Shown here: piece by piece, positions 43,865 to 45,811 of the stretch
How the letters are laid out: each line of letters opens with the position of its first letter
Numbering within the stretch: position 1 is the stretch's first letter
Translations under genes and position numbers: made by a program
Notes under the pieces: model-generated
The model's input: the letters and a program-made list of their open reading frames with translations, nothing else
The model's database searches: none
Told to the model about the DNA's origin: nothing
Assembly: GCA_013813775.1 (NCBI GenBank)
Contig: JACCRE010000270.1
Span: 1-45,811, forward strand
Reading direction: 5' to 3'
Origin: Planctomycetaceae bacterium
GTDB lineage: Bacteria; Planctomycetota; Planctomycetia; Planctomycetales; Planctomycetaceae
Length of the DNA: 45,811 bases

Positions 43865-44445
43865 GGTGAAGGCTCCCGCTGAGTCGGCTTGAAGATGTCG
43901 ATCAACGCGATCCGCCAGCCGGGAACCGCCGGCTCGGCATGAGCGACATCGCTTGATGAGAACTCGATCGCTTGCGTCGGAGCATCGGCCTGATAAAGCC
44001 GCACGACTTCGGCGACGGGATCGACGTCCCATACGGCGAGCGTGCCCGCTTCGAAGTAATCGGCGCGTTTCGCCGCCAACTCCGCCTCAGCGACTTTGCC
44101 GGAGTCACGCTCGCTGCGGACCTCGACGGCGAACGTCGGCGGCCCTTCCAAGAACCGCATCTCGTTCTCGGGGAACGGACCGAGGAAGTAGGACGCATCG
44201 GGCGAGAAGGATCGCCGGCCCGACGCAAGCTCATGCACCGTGTAACCGACGTTGTCGGCGTAGACCTCGCCGCGTCCGGTCCTTCCGGCGTACTCATTAA
44301 GGCGGATCGCGATCTGGAAGGCGACACGTCCCGGTTTTCGACCCGTTGGCATGAAGCGCACGATCCTCCCGTCGATCAGTTCGGCTTTGCCGTCGACCTT
44401 GTAGAGATCGTCGATCGTCGCGGCGGCTCGTGTTCCAGAGGACAT
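43861..44445 (-). CDS. Uma2 family (DUF820) putative endonuclease
   Basis: 194 aa from the ATG at 44445. Motifs of the fold are KAELIDGRIVRFMPTG, FSPDASYFLGP (Asp) and PTFAVEVRSERDSG (EVRS), with YFEAGTLAVWDVD near the end, all as in other Uma2 proteins. It differs clearly from the copy at 18076. Coupled by an ATGA overlap to a downstream membrane protein. The start used here has no strong ribosome site; the frame continues upstream but reads as antisense to the 44562 gene. Confidence 0.85.
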   Translation of the reverse strand: MSSGTRAAATIDDLYKVDGKAELIDGRIVRFMPTGRKPGRVAFQIAIRLNEYAGRTGRGEVYADNVGYTVHELASGRRSFSPDASYFLGPFPENEMRFLEGPPTFAVEVRSERDSGKVAEAELAAKRADYFEAGTLAVWDVDPVAEVVRLYQADAPTQAIEFSSSDVAHAEPAVPGWRIALIDIFKPTQREPSP

Positions 44446-44561
44446 GCGACCTTCTCCGGGACGGGTCCACAACCGTTCTCTTCCACCATCAGGGTATCGC
44501 CGCAGTCGAGCCGCGGATAGATCGCCTCGCCGTTCAAGCGCGGCGAAGCTGTCCGGATCCC

Positions 44562-44897
44562 TTATCGCTTCGCTCCCGGCCGCCGCGGCGGCAAGCCCGG
44601 CGGAGCGGAGTTCGCCGCCGGCCGCTTTGCCCGCCCGCTTACCGCCCCGCCCGGCGATTTCAATTTGCCTTGAGACCGCTTCGGACGCACGAAGTGCACG
44701 ATGATCAGCCCGACGCCGATCACGATGATCAACAGTGCCGCGGCGGCGCGGCCGGCGGCTTCCGCCTTGTTCTTGGGCGGCCCCTGCAAAGAGCCGATCA
44801 CGCCCGACATCAGTCCGGCGAAGATCGTGATAAGTCCCCATTGCAACCACGAAATCTTACGCAGGCGGTCCATGCCCGTTTCGGTGTCGCGCGTCAT
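44562..44897 (-). CDS. Small two-TM membrane protein
   Basis: 111 aa. Two hydrophobic segments (ISWLQWGLITIFAGLMSGVI and ALLIIVIGVGLIIVHFV) are separated by a loop with GPPKNKAEAAG, and the tail is rich in Arg/Lys/Pro/Gly (PRRPGAKR). No family is recognised; the hydrophobic pattern is real enough to support a coding call. Upstream of the Uma2 gene on the same strand, with a gap of 116 bp. Confidence 0.6.
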   Translation of the reverse strand: MTRDTETGMDRLRKISWLQWGLITIFAGLMSGVIGSLQGPPKNKAEAAGRAAAALLIIVIGVGLIIVHFVRPKRSQGKLKSPGGAVSGRAKRPAANSAPPGLPPRRPGAKR

Positions 44898-45466
44898 GGC
44901 ATGTTCTCGAGTGGCTGGTTGGAAACGTAATCGATGTCGTAAGCATCACTCGCATGCCGACTCATGATCGGCTGATTCGCGAGTTTGTGTGGACGAAACA
45001 AATGTCGGAAAGAGCGCCAGCAGCACGCCCCGACAGCGGCAATCCCGGTCGAGCACGCGCAACGTCACTGAAGCCGATTGCCGTCTGTCACGACTTCGAG
45101 CCTCTTGTTTTCGGTCGCCGTCGGCGTCGTTCGTAAAGTACAGTTGTGCCGCTGCGAAGGCCATGACCTGCCTTCCCGTTTCCTCAAATCGTTCCAGCTA
45201 TGCAACCGCTGGTCAGCGAAGAGCGTCCGCTCGCCAAGAAGGAAACCCTCGCCGACCTCCAAGCTCTGTGAAGACGCGGAGGAACAGGTTGAAGAGGCGG
45301 CGGCGAATTGATTCGTCGACCTTTATCGTTTTAAATGCCGCTCCGCTTCGGAACCGGCTCACGCACAAGCGTCGAATGGCGTAAAATCAGATATCCGTCG
45401 CCTCTGAACCCACTTTCCCATCAAAGGGTAAGCCTCCCGGCGTGCGCCGAGATTCGAGGCAGGGTC
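44898..45466. other. 569 bp gap with no recognised feature
   Basis: Frames here are short and Arg-rich or lack supporting signals. No clear hairpin or inverted repeat of the types seen elsewhere was found. Divergent promoters for the 44562 and 45467 genes should be here. Confidence 0.4.
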
Positions 45467-45811
45467 ATGCTTGAATTCGCTCGCCGACTTCCACGCCTGC
45501 TCAAGGGCCGCCGACGCTTCATCGGGCTAGCGTCGGGCCTGCTGTCGCTCGTCGTGATCGCTTGGGCGACGGGGGCGATGACTCATGCGACGCTGGCCAT
45601 GGCGAGGCAGTCGCTTTCGACGCACGATGACGTCGCGGCGACGCGCTGGATCAGGATCGCCCAGGCCCTCGATCCGCGGAGCGCCGACGCCGAAGCGATG
45701 CTTGCCCGGATCGACCGCCGTCATGATCGGTTCGACGCTGCCGACGATCATCTGCGAAAGGCCCGCGTTTTCGGCTTGGATCGTCAAGCCGTTCGTCGCG
45801 AAGAGATGTTG
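45467..45811 (+). CDS. Membrane-anchored helical-repeat protein, N-terminus (partial)
   Basis: The ATG at 45467 opens a frame that runs off the window. One N-terminal helix (GLASGLLSLVVIAWATGAM) is followed by helical repeats of TPR type: DDVAATRWIRIAQALDPRSA and RFDAADDHLRKARVFGLDRQ, each with the A-x-x-x-L-x-P or A-x-x-H/Y-L-x-x-A rhythm of tetratricopeptide repeats. A scaffolding role is likely. The C-terminal domain is outside the window. Confidence 0.6.
   Translation, partial: MLEFARRLPRLLKGRRRFIGLASGLLSLVVIAWATGAMTHATLAMARQSLSTHDDVAATRWIRIAQALDPRSADAEAMLARIDRRHDRFDAADDHLRKARVFGLDRQAVRREEML

Overview
The window looks like chromosomal DNA of a GC-rich planctomycete (my reading; no search was run). 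The reasons are a DUF1501 protein with a twin-arginine signal next to a PSC1/DUF1549/DUF1553 c-type cytochrome, a PEP-CTERM protein, two Uma2 proteins, a very large AsmA-like secreted protein, two D-Ala-D-Ala-ligase-like ATP-grasp enzymes, and gaps filled with long imperfect inverted repeats. Nearly all supported genes are GC-rich and have long antisense shadow frames.

Layout. 1-300: the end of an unknown gene and a decayed PIN-domain fragment. 296-4480 (minus): dapA with a fused peptide-type ABC ATPase, preceded by an island of two small toxin-antitoxin-like pairs (AbiEii-like nucleotidyltransferase pair; ParE/RelE-like pair). 4546-9193: a beta-hydroxyacid dehydrogenase divergent from a class IV aminotransferase and a PmtA-like methyltransferase, then miaB carrying an in-frame 111 bp palindromic repeat, then a 58-aa membrane protein. 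9415-12495: efp, an alpha/beta-hydrolase-like gene and epmB, which suggests that EF-P Lys34 is beta-lysylated. 12583-16406: a secreted coiled-coil protein, a PEP-CTERM protein, a DinB protein and a frameshifted HNH endonuclease. 16582-24861: the DUF1501 / Uma2 / cytochrome set, a ceramidase-like hydrolase, a cassette-like small ORF with an attC-like tail, and an NCS2-like permease.

25583-28488: tadA, then a tightly coupled AAA ATPase + DUF4276 (TOPRIM-like) pair that resembles two-gene anti-phage modules, then a GNAT acetyltransferase. 28655-35682: threonine synthase, then a minus-strand group of KamA, a YkgJ-like cysteine-cluster protein, a Lys-rich micro-ORF, two ATP-grasp ligases and a DinB protein, with relics of a third ligase and an IS110 transposase. 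36218-45811: the 1513-aa AsmA-like protein, a fatty acid desaturase, an anchored coiled-coil protein, an M50-like protease, an Uma2 gene coupled to a membrane protein, a two-TM protein and the start of an anchored helical-repeat protein.

The strongest general signal is a population of short (50-180 bp) inverted-repeat elements of several sequence families. They sit in many of the longer gaps, often against stop or start codons, and once inside a conserved gene (miaB). The best candidate for an undescribed functional system is the ATPase + DUF4276 pair. No rRNA, tRNA or CRISPR array was recognised.
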